A DNA stretch of 40,403 nucleotides, taken from NCBI GenBank assembly GCA_017623215.1, contig JAGAPO010000091.1, positions 1 to 40,403 on the forward strand. The letters run 5' to 3'. The first letter of the stretch is position 1. Every line of letters begins with the position of its first letter. This DNA comes from Lachnospiraceae bacterium (GTDB lineage: Bacteria; Bacillota; Clostridia; Lachnospirales; Lachnospiraceae). The position numbers and the translations under genes were made by a program. Positions 32,196 to 40,220 of the stretch are shown here, piece after piece. The notes under the pieces are model-generated. The model saw only the letters and a list, made by a program, of their open reading frames with translations. It had not been told where the DNA came from and did no database searches.

Positions 32196-33671
32196 TTACA
32201 GTCCAAGATTTGCTCTCTCCATACGTCCCGCATTAATACTGTCAAGCAGCTGATGCTTCATATGGAACAGCTCGTTAGACAGATCCACGTAGACGTTCTG
32301 CGGGTTCACCAGACGTCTGGTCTCATCCCAGAGCGTGTTCAGCTCCTTCGTGCAGTAATCGCGAATCTCCATAACGGAAGGGGAAGTGTAGACACATTCG
32401 CCCTTTAAGAAGACAGGAACCAGAATCTCACGCATGGTATAGGTTCCGGCGGGCAGATAGGTCTTCTTCCAGGTTGAGACCGGATCAAAGAGCAGGAGAG
32501 GATTCTCCTCGGAATACTGCTCGTGGGTCAGCGCGATCAGATCCGCCTTAATCTTGCCGGTCGACTTATCATAGATACGATAGACGGTCTTATTGCCGGG
32601 ATTGGTAATCTTGGCAGGATTCTCGGAAAGCTTGATCTTCGGAACGAATTTGTCGTTCTCCAGAACCGCGGCCAGCTTATAGACACCGCCGAAAGCAGGG
32701 CAGTCCTTACAGGTGATCAGATTGGTGCCGACACCCCAGGAATTAATCGCGGCACCCTGCGTCTTTAAGGAGTCGATCAGATACTCATCAAGGTCGCTCG
32801 AAGCACAGATGGAAGCGTCCGGGAAACCGGCTTCATCAAGCATTCTGCGGGCCTTTTTGGAAAGATAGGATAAATCTCCCGAATCCAGGCGGATTCCGTA
32901 TCTTGCGGGCATCTTACCTGCGTCTCTTAACTCCTGAAATACCTGAATTGCGTGCGGTACACCGGAACGCAGCGTGTCATAGGTATCGACAAGAAGTGTG
33001 GTATTCATCGGATAGAGCTCGGCATACTTGCGGAACGCGGTCAGCTCATCCTCAAAGCTCATAATCCAGCTGTGAGCATGGGTTCCAAGCGCGGGAACAT
33101 CGAACAGCTTTGCGGCGAGCACATTGCTCGTTCCGATACAGCCGCCGATTACGGCAGCTCTTGCGCCATAAGTACCGGCGTCCGGACCCTGCGCACGGCG
33201 CAGACCGAACTCCATAACGCCCTCACCGCGCGCTGCGTAGCAGACACGGGATGCTTTGGTTGCGATCAGACTCTGGTGATTGACCATATTCAAGATGGCG
33301 GTCTCGACGAGCTGTGCTTCCATAATCGGAGCGACAACCTTTACGAGGGGCTCCATCGGAAATACCACCGTTCCTTCCGGGATTGCATAGATATCTCCGG
33401 TAAAATGAAAATCTGCGAGATACGCAAGAAAGTCCTCATCGAACATATTGAGGCTGCGGAGATACTCAATATCCTCCTTGCCAAAATGCAGATTCTTTAT
33501 ATAGTCGATAACCTGCTCAAGACCGCAGCAGATGGCATAGCCGCTGCCGGACGGATTCTCGCGGTAGAAGGCATCGAAGATAACGGTCTCATTGGTGTTG
33601 TTTTTAAAATAGCCCTGCATCATTGTGAGCTCATAAAAATCAGTTAACAGTGTAAGATTCTGATCGGTCAT
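32196..33671 (-). CDS. pncB: Nicotinate phosphoribosyltransferase
   Basis: A 491-residue enzyme of NAD salvage: nicotinate + PRPP (+ ATP) to nicotinate mononucleotide. Signatures are LLTDFYELTMMQGYF at the start, ETAILNMVNHQSLIATKASR, GTHAHSWIMSFEDE (196-209, containing the phosphorylated His) and VDTYDTLRSGVPHAI, then the PRPP-site segment SSDLDEYLIDSL. Length matches the bacterial/human-type NAPRT subfamily. ATG at 33671 has AAAGGAGAATGAATC. Single gene with its own promoter. Confidence 0.95.
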   Translation of the reverse strand: MTDQNLTLLTDFYELTMMQGYFKNNTNETVIFDAFYRENPSGSGYAICCGLEQVIDYIKNLHFGKEDIEYLRSLNMFDEDFLAYLADFHFTGDIYAIPEGTVVFPMEPLVKVVAPIMEAQLVETAILNMVNHQSLIATKASRVCYAARGEGVMEFGLRRAQGPDAGTYGARAAVIGGCIGTSNVLAAKLFDVPALGTHAHSWIMSFEDELTAFRKYAELYPMNTTLLVDTYDTLRSGVPHAIQVFQELRDAGKMPARYGIRLDSGDLSYLSKKARRMLDEAGFPDASICASSDLDEYLIDSLKTQGAAINSWGVGTNLITCKDCPAFGGVYKLAAVLENDKFVPKIKLSENPAKITNPGNKTVYRIYDKSTGKIKADLIALTHEQYSEENPLLLFDPVSTWKKTYLPAGTYTMREILVPVFLKGECVYTSPSVMEIRDYCTKELNTLWDETRRLVNPQNVYVDLSNELFHMKHQLLDSINAGRMERANLGL

Positions 33672-33780
33672 GATTCATTCTCCTTTGCGTTGGAATGTGG
33701 TTTTCGGTCAATAAAAAACGTCTGCGGAAGCCGGGACAGTCAGGAAGTCCCTGTCCGAATGCATCTGCCTTTTTCGAAAT

Positions 33781-33808
33781 AGTATATCATGAAAATAGCA
33801 GGTGTCAA
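33781..33808 (-). promoter_or_regulatory. Sigma-A promoter of pncB
   Basis: Minus strand: -35 TTGACA (33803-33808), 16-bp spacer, -10 TATACT (33781-33786). A second TTGACT word lies 5 bp upstream of the -35, forming a CTTGAC direct repeat. The leader of about 100 nt contains a GGACAG/CTGTCC stem. Niacin-responsive control is possible but not shown. Confidence 0.75.
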
Positions 33809-33925
33809 GTCAGAAGTCAAGATGTTTTTCAGAGAACTTCCGGAAATGGAGAACCGGGAAGGCAGTGCACGTAAGAATCCAGGATTGGATTTATTATTTA
33901 AGAAGGAGTTCCGGCAATTTCCTAC

Positions 33926-33954
33926 TTGACTTTTTTTCTTCCTTATACTATGAT
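33926..33954 (+). promoter_or_regulatory. Sigma-A promoter of the ileS T-box leader
   Basis: TTGACT (33926-33931), 17-bp spacer, TATGAT (33949-33954). Further TATAAT-like words at 33963-33968 and 33974-33979 could give secondary starts. Confidence 0.7.
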
Positions 33955-33979
33955 AAACACAGTATAATTACACTATAAT

Positions 33980-34258
33980 CACGTCCAAAGACAATGACGG
34001 AGACAGTAGGTATCTGATGAAAGACACAGCGAGCCGGGGAGAGTGTAAGCCCGGTGCGAGTAGCGGATGACTGAATATCACTTCCCAAGTTGCGAGCTGA
34101 ACCGCGAATGCCAAGTAAGCGTAGCCGGTATCCACCGTTATATGGAGCAGGTATGAACGTCCGGGCGATAGCACAATCACGTGGACGGAGTACATGAAAT
34201 GGGTGGTTTCATATGACAGCGAATGGCTTTCATCCTGTTTTGGATGAGAGCCTTTTTT
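33980..34258 (+). promoter_or_regulatory. T-box riboswitch controlling ileS
   Basis: T-box leaders bind uncharged tRNA and allow read-through when the amino acid runs short. Stem I features are present: AATGACGGAGACAGTAGG (33993-34010), AGCGAGCCGGGG (34028-34039) with AAGCCCGGT opposite, and the specifier loop GAATATCAC with the isoleucine codon ATC at 34077-34079. The antiterminator bulge is GGGTGGT (34201-34207, UGGU to pair with the tRNA ACCA end); the usual flanking TACCGCG is degenerate here. The terminator is GGCTTTCATCC (34225-34235) with GGATGAGAGCC (34242-34252) and TTTTTT. ATGAAA at 34194-34199 can pair with TTTCAT in the terminator arm, giving the antiterminator. Confidence 0.88.
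34225..34258 (+). terminator. Regulated terminator of the ileS T-box
   Basis: An 11-bp stem with one G-U pair, TGTTTT loop and six T (34253-34258). It ends 293 bp before the ileS ATG. Confidence 0.88.
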
Positions 34259-34551
34259 GTTTCACAGGAAAGAACTTCACACGTTCCTCCACACGTTCCT
34301 ATGAAACAAAAAGCCCTCCGGTCAGGATGCGCACAAGCGCGGACAAGGAAGGAGGTCGCTGATGCGACCGCGCTTAGCGCGAGAATTCCGTTTTGCGGAA
34401 TTCTTAGTTCATTCTTATGAGATTCTTTCGGATATTCGTATGAATCAAGCAGTCCCGGAGCGGGATACTGACAGCCCTGCTGTGAGACAAAAGCCCGTGA
34501 AGGGCTGGATATTTATTTGGACGTTGTGAGAAGGAAAAGGAGGTTGTTTCA
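34259..34551 (+). other. Hairpin-rich spacer between the T-box terminator and ileS
   Basis: There is no gene in these 293 bp. It begins with a 10-bp direct repeat ACACGTTCCT (34279-34288 and 34291-34300). Three perfect palindromes follow back to back: GGTCGC-TGAT-GCGACC (34354-34369), a 13-bp CGCGCTTAGCGCG (34369-34381) and AGAATTCCG-TTTTG-CGGAATTCT (34382-34404). Then come weaker stems (GTCCCG/CGGGAT near 34453, AGCCC/GGGCT near 34492). The ileS ribosome binding site AAAGGAGG closes it. Leaders normally place the coding region soon after the T-box terminator, so this is unusually long and could be an inserted palindromic element. Confidence 0.6.
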
Positions 34552-37500
34552 ATGCTTTATGACAAGGTTTCAACGAACATGAATTTCGTTGAGAGAGAAA
34601 AGCAGGTTCTGAAGTTCTGGAACGAGAACGAGATTTTTAAGAAGAGCATGGACACAAGGAAAGAGGGTCCGACCTACACGTTTTATGACGGACCTCCGAC
34701 CGCGAACGGCAAGCCGCATATCGGCCACGTGCTGACCCGCGTTATCAAGGATATGATTCCGAGATACCGCACGATGAAGGGATGCATGGTTCCGAGAAAA
34801 GCCGGTTGGGATACGCACGGACTTCCGGTTGAGATCGAGGTGGAGAAGCTCCTCGGCATCAACGGCAAGGATCAGATCGAGGAGTACGGTCTGGAGCCGT
34901 TCATTAAGAAATGTAAGGAAAGCGTCTGGAAATACAAGGGTATGTGGGAGGATTTCTCCGGAACCGTTGGTTTCTGGGCGGATATGGATGACCCGTATGT
35001 AACTTATGATGATGATTATATCGAGTCCGAGTGGTGGGCCCTTCGCCAGATCTGGGACAAGGGACTGCTCTACAAGGGCTTTAAAATCGTACCGTACTGC
35101 CCTCGCTGCGGAACTCCGCTTTCCTCCGCCGAGGTTGCGCAGGGGTATAAGGATGTCAAGGAGCGTTCTGCAATCGCGCGTTTTAAGGTGAAGGATGAGG
35201 ATGCGTATATTCTCGCATGGACCACGACGCCCTGGACGCTGCCGTCCAACGTAGCGCTTTGTGTGAACCCGGTTGAGAGCTATGTGAAAGTAAAGGCAGC
35301 AGACGGCTACACCTATTACCTGGCAGAGGCACTGTGCGATACCGTACTTGGCAAGTTAGCGGTTAAGGCCGATCCGGAAAAAGGCGTCGAGGCTAAGGCG
35401 GCCTACGAGGTACTGGAGCGTTATACCGGTAAAGAATTAGAGTATAAGGAATATGAGCCTTTATTTGACTGCGCGGTTGAGATCTGTGAAAAGCAGAACA
35501 AAAAGGCATATTTTGTAACCTGCGACAGCTATGTTACGCTGACCGACGGTACCGGCGTCGTTCATATCGCACCGGCATTCGGTGAGGATGACGCGAAAGT
35601 TGGCCGTATTTACGACCTGCCGTTCGTACAGCTGGTGAACGGCAAGGGTGAGATGACCGAGGAGACCGATTACGCGGGACTGTTCGTAAAGGATGCAGAC
35701 CCGAAGGTCTTAGCTGACCTCGATAAGAAGGGGCTGTTATATGAGGCTCCGAAGTTCGAGCACAGCTATCCGCATTGCTGGAGATGTGATACTCCTCTGA
35801 TCTACTATGCAAGAGAGTCCTGGTATATCAAGGAGACCGCGGTAAGAGACGATCTGATCCGCAATAACAACACCGTTAACTGGATTCCGGAATCCATCGG
35901 CAAGGGGCGTTTCGGCAACTGGCTGGAGAACATTCAGGACTGGGCAATTTCCCGTAACCGTTACTGGGGAACTCCCCTGAACATCTGGGAGTGTGAGTGC
36001 GGACACCGTCACTGTGTCGGCAGCAGACAGGAGCTGTTCGAGATGAGCGGCGATGAAAGAGCGAAGACAGTTGAGTTCCATCGTCCGTATATCGACGAGA
36101 TTCAGCTGATCTGTCCGGAGTGCGGTAAGAAGATGCAGCGTGTACCGGAGGTTCTGGACTGCTGGTTTGACTCCGGATCCATGCCGTTCGCACAGCATCA
36201 CTATCCGTTCGAGAACAAGGAGCTGTTCGAGCAGCAGTTCCCGGCCGAGTTCATTTCCGAGGCAGTTGACCAGACCAGAGGATGGTTCCACTCGCTGATG
36301 GCGATCTCCACGCTTCTGTTCAACAAGGCACCGTACAAGAACGTTGTAGTACTTGGCCATGTCCAGGATGAGAACGGCCAGAAGATGAGTAAGTCCAAAG
36401 GAAATGCCGTCGATCCGTTCGACGCTCTTTCGGAGTACGGCGCAGACGCAATCCGCTGGTATTTCTATAGTAACAGCGCACCGTGGCTGCCGAACCGGTT
36501 CCATGGAAAGGCAGTTGTCGAGGGCCAGCGTAAGTTCATGGGTACCCTGTGGAACACCTACGCATTCTACGTGCTGTACGCGAATATTGACAATTTTGAC
36601 CCGACGAAATACGCACTTGAATACGATAAGCTCCCGGTTATGGATAAATGGCTCTTATCGAAGCTGAACACGGTTGTCAGGGAGGTTGACGATAACCTTG
36701 CCAACTACCGTATTCCGGAAGCTGCGAGAGCGCTGCAGGATTTCGTAGATGAGATGAGTAACTGGTATGTCAGAAGAGGCCGCGAGCGTTTCTGGGCAAA
36801 GGGAATGGAGCAGGATAAGATCAACGCGTATATGACCCTGTACACTGCACTGGTAACCATCAGTAAGGCGGCGGCACCGATGATTCCGTTCATGACCGAG
36901 GATATCTATCAGAATATCGTAAGAAATGTGGATAAGGACGCTCCGGAGAGCATCCACCTGTGCGATTTCCCTGAGGTGAATGAGTCGATGATCGATGCTG
37001 CCTTAGAGAAGGATATGGAGACGGTTCTCGATATCGTTGTTCTGGGCCGCGCCGCGAGAAATACCGCGAACATCAAGCAGAGACAGCCGATCGCGAAGAT
37101 GTATGTAAAGGCGGATGACGTAAGCTGCACGGATGAGAACGGCCAGAAGAAGGAGGGCATGTCCGAATTCTACACCGAGATTATTGAGGATGAGCTGAAC
37201 GTGAAGAGCGTAATCTTCACATCCGACGTCAGAGATTTCACCAGCTACACCTTCAAGCCGCAGTTAAAGACCCTTGGAAGACGTTTTGGTAAGAGACTGA
37301 ACGCTCTCAAAGAGGTTCTGAATACGCTGGACGGCAACGCAGCGATGGACGAACTGAACGAGACCGGAAGCTTAAAGGTAGTGGTTGAGGGCGCAGAGGA
37401 AACGCTTGCGACGGAAGATCTCCTGATCGAATCCGCTCAGATGGAGGGCTACGTGACCAACTCCGATTACGGCATCACCGTAGTGATGGATACCAACCTG

Positions 37501-37782
37501 ACACCGGAGCTGATCGAGGAAGGCTATGTCCGCGAGGTAATCTCCAAGATTCAGACCATGAGAAAGGATACCGGCTTCGAGGTTATGGATCACATCACCG
37601 TATATGTAAGCGGCAATGATGTCATCAAGGCCGTGATGCAGAAGAACGAAGAAGAGATCAAGCGCGTGGTTCTGGCTGAGGCGGTTGTATATGATGAGAC
37701 AGCCGCAGATGCGGAAGGAAGCGCTTCGAAGGAGTGGAACCTGAACGGCGAGGATGTTACGCTCGGTGTGAAGAAACTGTAA
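34552..37782 (+). CDS. ileS: Isoleucyl-tRNA synthetase, type 2
   Basis: A 1076-residue class I aminoacyl-tRNA synthetase. The signature HIGH is at 56-59 (FYDGPPTANGKPHIGHVL), KMSKS at 611-615 (QKMSKSKGNAVDP); the CP1 editing domain lies between (WTTTPWTLPSNVA, GTGVVHIAPAFGEDD, PYCPRCGTPLSSAEVAQGY). FYDGPPTANGKP, the length above 1030 residues and the C-terminal region with FTSYTFKPQLKTLGRRFGKR define the type 2, eukaryote-like IleRS group, members of which are naturally insensitive to mupirocin; resistance here is inference. ATG at 34552 follows AAAAGGAGGTTGTTTCA. Controlled by the T-box upstream. No terminator is visible between ileS and the pseudogene 10 bp away. Confidence 0.97.
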   Translation: MLYDKVSTNMNFVEREKQVLKFWNENEIFKKSMDTRKEGPTYTFYDGPPTANGKPHIGHVLTRVIKDMIPRYRTMKGCMVPRKAGWDTHGLPVEIEVEKLLGINGKDQIEEYGLEPFIKKCKESVWKYKGMWEDFSGTVGFWADMDDPYVTYDDDYIESEWWALRQIWDKGLLYKGFKIVPYCPRCGTPLSSAEVAQGYKDVKERSAIARFKVKDEDAYILAWTTTPWTLPSNVALCVNPVESYVKVKAADGYTYYLAEALCDTVLGKLAVKADPEKGVEAKAAYEVLERYTGKELEYKEYEPLFDCAVEICEKQNKKAYFVTCDSYVTLTDGTGVVHIAPAFGEDDAKVGRIYDLPFVQLVNGKGEMTEETDYAGLFVKDADPKVLADLDKKGLLYEAPKFEHSYPHCWRCDTPLIYYARESWYIKETAVRDDLIRNNNTVNWIPESIGKGRFGNWLENIQDWAISRNRYWGTPLNIWECECGHRHCVGSRQELFEMSGDERAKTVEFHRPYIDEIQLICPECGKKMQRVPEVLDCWFDSGSMPFAQHHYPFENKELFEQQFPAEFISEAVDQTRGWFHSLMAISTLLFNKAPYKNVVVLGHVQDENGQKMSKSKGNAVDPFDALSEYGADAIRWYFYSNSAPWLPNRFHGKAVVEGQRKFMGTLWNTYAFYVLYANIDNFDPTKYALEYDKLPVMDKWLLSKLNTVVREVDDNLANYRIPEAARALQDFVDEMSNWYVRRGRERFWAKGMEQDKINAYMTLYTALVTISKAAAPMIPFMTEDIYQNIVRNVDKDAPESIHLCDFPEVNESMIDAALEKDMETVLDIVVLGRAARNTANIKQRQPIAKMYVKADDVSCTDENGQKKEGMSEFYTEIIEDELNVKSVIFTSDVRDFTSYTFKPQLKTLGRRFGKRLNALKEVLNTLDGNAAMDELNETGSLKVVVEGAEETLATEDLLIESAQMEGYVTNSDYGITVVMDTNLTPELIEEGYVREVISKIQTMRKDTGFEVMDHITVYVSGNDVIKAVMQKNEEEIKRVVLAEAVVYDETAADAEGSASKEWNLNGEDVTLGVKKL

Positions 37783-37791
37783 CATACACAA

Positions 37792-38595
37792 TTGCGAATA
37801 GAAGCACAATCGAGTGCCTGGATCGAAGAAATATCGAGAGGGCACTCGATTTATATAGAGAGCTGTATAATTCCGGTCCGGAATATTCTGTACGTGTCCT
37901 TTGACAATCCAATCGTAAAGCTTGTCAGCGCAGAAACAGTATTAGAAGTCTATGAAGCCCTTTATCCGCTGGAGGGGAATCGATACATTTTCTTGGATGA
38001 GATTCCGTATACGGATAATTGGGAATTATGGATGAAGGTAATCTATGATAGTCGAAAGGATATACGACTGACTGCAACCGGTTCCGCAAGCCCTGTTTTA
38101 GAAAAAGGAACTGCTGACAGCGGAACTGGCAGGTGGAGTGTTCTGAAGATTCCGACATTATCCTTCTTTGAGTATTGCCGTTTGCTGCGGCTGACCGAGA
38201 TACCGAATCTTCCGGAAAATCAGCAATTGACAGAAATGGTTAATATGACAACGTCTGAATTGGGAGATCTCATGAGCCGATTTGAGCCTCTTACCAGACA
38301 TTTTAACCGATACAACCGAAAGGAAGTGGACGCGGTGGTGGAACTGCCAAGACAGAAGCTTTTGTGTGAGGTCAAATACCGCAATAATACGCATCTTTCG
38401 AACAAGGATGCGATCGTGGAGTTGTGCGCTGCGAAGGACTCCGGCGTTACACAAGCATTTCTGATTACAAAACGGCTGGATGATTTTGGAGTTACAAAAC
38501 ATGAGACGGAGATACCGATTATGAGAGTTCCTACCCTTGTATTCCTCTATATGATCGGAAAGGCTGAGGCAGAGGGAAGGAACGGAAACCTGTAA
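37792..38595 (+). pseudogene. Decayed AAA ATPase of the DUF4143 type
   Basis: An open frame of 267 codons without a credible start or ribosome binding site. It retains the Walker B-like region of AAA_14/DUF4143 ATPases (NILYVSFDNP, RYIFLDEIPYTDNWELWMKV, RLTATGSASPVLEKGTADSG, LSFFEYCRLL) and the C-terminal nuclease-like piece (NRKEVDAVVELPRQKLLCEVKY). The N-terminal part with Walker A is missing, and the roughly 130 residues that normally separate LSFFEY from the DUF4143 region are collapsed to about 50. I read it as a gene with a 5' truncation and an in-frame internal deletion. It begins 10 bp after the ileS stop. Such ATPases are frequent accessory genes in anaerobes and have no agreed function. 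Confidence 0.7.
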
Positions 38596-38607
38596 GGCTA
38601 TAACCGG

Positions 38608-38628
38608 GCGCTGCCGGACAGCGCTTTT
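38608..38628 (+). terminator. Terminator after the decayed ATPase
   Basis: GCGCTG (38608-38613), loop CCGGA, CAGCGC (38619-38624), TTTT. Short but followed by a U-run; it may end the ileS transcript. Confidence 0.55.
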
Positions 38629-38686
38629 GCAGCTGCCTATGCGAAGATAGCACCGCACAGACAGCTGCAGTTTGAGCGATTCTTTA

Positions 38687-39808
38687 TCAGCCGTTCAGCT
38701 TCACAAGTCTGTCCACAACATCCTCGATCGAAAGGGTAGGATAGCCGGTGATATAGGTGCATACGGTATCATTGAAGTTCTTGTACCAGTATTCCGGAAT
38801 CGCATCCAGTCCAAGGCAGGCACCTGCGATACTTCCGACGGTTGCGCCGGTGCAGTCGTTATCGAGGCCGATGCCAACCGTGTTGCTGATGCAGGAGGTG
38901 AAGTCATCGCCGCCGAGCATCAGGCCGAATACAACGGCGCACATGTTATTGTTCGTATGTACTGGATGCATCTTCTCAAAACGCTCGTCCAGAAGCGCGC
39001 GTGCTCTTAAATAGTTTGTAATCTTGCCCTCGTAGGAAAGAGCCCACTCCAGGTCTTTATACAGATCGCTCTCAGCAGGAATCTGCTTCATACCTTCTTT
39101 TACCGCATCCAAAGGTGTCTTTGCCGTAAATGCCGCCGCGATAGACGCTGCCGCGAACATCTCGCCGTAGATACCGTTCTTTCTGTGAGTGAGGTAAGCA
39201 TCCGGATAGGACAGCTTCGCTGCTGCAACCGGGTTGCCGGCTTCCGCGTATCCAAATGCGTCTGCACGGATAGCAGCGCCGATCCACTCAACATAGCTGT
39301 TGAAATTCGCCGCGCACTCGGCACGGGTGCCTGCTCTTAACTGCTGCAGAGCCTCGTCCTCAGCGGTGCACGCATAGGGAAGAACCTCAAGCCAGAATTC
39401 ACCGACATCCTGAACCGTATAGTTCTTGCCGTATTTCTCTAACAGAAGCATATTCAGAATCGCATAGGTGATATCATCATCAACCGGTACCTTGTCGATT
39501 CCGGCAAGGGAATATTCCGATCTCTTACTTATTCCATACTGAACATCATTCGGTCTGGTGACTTCCTTCCAGTAATTGGTCGGAGGGAAATCCATGCCGC
39601 AGTCCAGTGCGTGTGCCTGCATGGACGCAACCTTCCAGCCCTCAACCGGAACACCGAGCGTACATCCGGCATATCTGCCGAGAACGGCTGCCTTCATGCG
39701 TCCGCGCAGATCGTCTACGGGAGTGGGTGCAACATCAGCGCCCTCGGGACGGAGCTTTAAGATCTCCTCTAAGCTGTCGGGCTGCTTCGGGTCGTTATTT
39801 CGATACAT
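38687..39808 (-). CDS. ADP-ribosylglycohydrolase family protein
   Basis: A 373-residue protein of the ADP-ribosylglycohydrolase (DraG/ARH) superfamily, an all-alpha fold with two Mg ions that cleaves ADP-ribose from proteins or small molecules. The family start is RMKAAVLGRYAGCTLGVPVEGW (about 37-58); metal-binding Asp are in VDDDITYAIL (109-118) and GLDNDCTGATVGSIAGACLG (314-333). The canonical last motif is D-x-D-T; here it is DNDCTG, so Thr is displaced by one position, which leaves activity uncertain. I chose the ATG at 39808, with GGAGGATTCTATT before it; the open frame continues 65 codons upstream through the leader without a ribosome binding site. No partner ADP-ribosyltransferase is visible, so the target is unknown. 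Confidence 0.85.
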   Translation of the reverse strand: MYRNNDPKQPDSLEEILKLRPEGADVAPTPVDDLRGRMKAAVLGRYAGCTLGVPVEGWKVASMQAHALDCGMDFPPTNYWKEVTRPNDVQYGISKRSEYSLAGIDKVPVDDDITYAILNMLLLEKYGKNYTVQDVGEFWLEVLPYACTAEDEALQQLRAGTRAECAANFNSYVEWIGAAIRADAFGYAEAGNPVAAAKLSYPDAYLTHRKNGIYGEMFAAASIAAAFTAKTPLDAVKEGMKQIPAESDLYKDLEWALSYEGKITNYLRARALLDERFEKMHPVHTNNNMCAVVFGLMLGGDDFTSCISNTVGIGLDNDCTGATVGSIAGACLGLDAIPEYWYKNFNDTVCTYITGYPTLSIEDVVDRLVKLNG

Positions 39809-39979
39809 AATAGAATCCTCCATATTCTCCGGAGCGGTCCGGCAAACATAAGAAAATCGGCTCCGGGATTGTTTTATTCTGTTCCGGCTGATGGATGTGG
39901 CTGATTCCGGAAAGAAAGTCAGAAGAATCGTAACAATCTTCGTGCGGAAATGCGGTGTACAAAGCCGGATAGTAGCATT

Positions 39980-40008
39980 ATTATAAATGGTTTCCGGGAA
40001 CACGGCAA
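39980..40008 (-). promoter_or_regulatory. Promoter of the ADP-ribosylglycohydrolase gene
   Basis: Minus strand: -35 TTGCCG (40003-40008), 17-bp spacer, -10 TATAAT (39980-39985). The leader is about 165 nt and contains several TCCGG words but no recognised riboswitch. Confidence 0.65.
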
Positions 40009-40171
40009 GTCAATTAAAGCAGGTGTTTTTTGCAAGTTTGGCAGGATAACAGCCGATGGGCGGCATTTTCCTCTCAAGATAAAATGCCGAACGAGACATT
40101 TGATAGGGATAAGGCGCAAATAATGCAAAAAAGCCTACTAATTTAGGGTCGTGCCCTAAAGGACAGTTTTG
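40009..40171. other. Probable junction between chromosome and mobile element
   Basis: No gene. It holds the inverted repeats CGGCATTTT/AAAATGCCG (around 40062-40090) and TTTAGGG/CCCTAAA (40142-40148 and 40154-40160). Since a recombinase gene ends just to the right and an ordinary chromosomal gene lies to the left, the element's end and attachment site should be in this stretch. The exact base cannot be fixed from one copy. Confidence 0.4.
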
Positions 40172-40218
40172 CAAGAATACGGTATATCTCGAAAGAGGTA
40201 TGCCGTATTCTTGTTTTT
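40172..40218. terminator. Long terminator hairpin next to the recombinase gene
   Basis: A 19-bp stem (40172-40190 with 40195-40213) with two G-U pairs and a GAAA tetraloop, followed by TTTTT on the plus strand. It begins 3 bp from the recombinase stop codon. In the minus direction it is followed by CAAAAC, so the U-run favours the plus strand. Confidence 0.75.
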
Positions 40219-40220
40219 GT

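Noticed and set aside
32952..33647. 231-codon plus-strand open frame opposite pncB
   Set aside because: Shadow of pncB; no ribosome binding site and composition as expected for an antisense frame.
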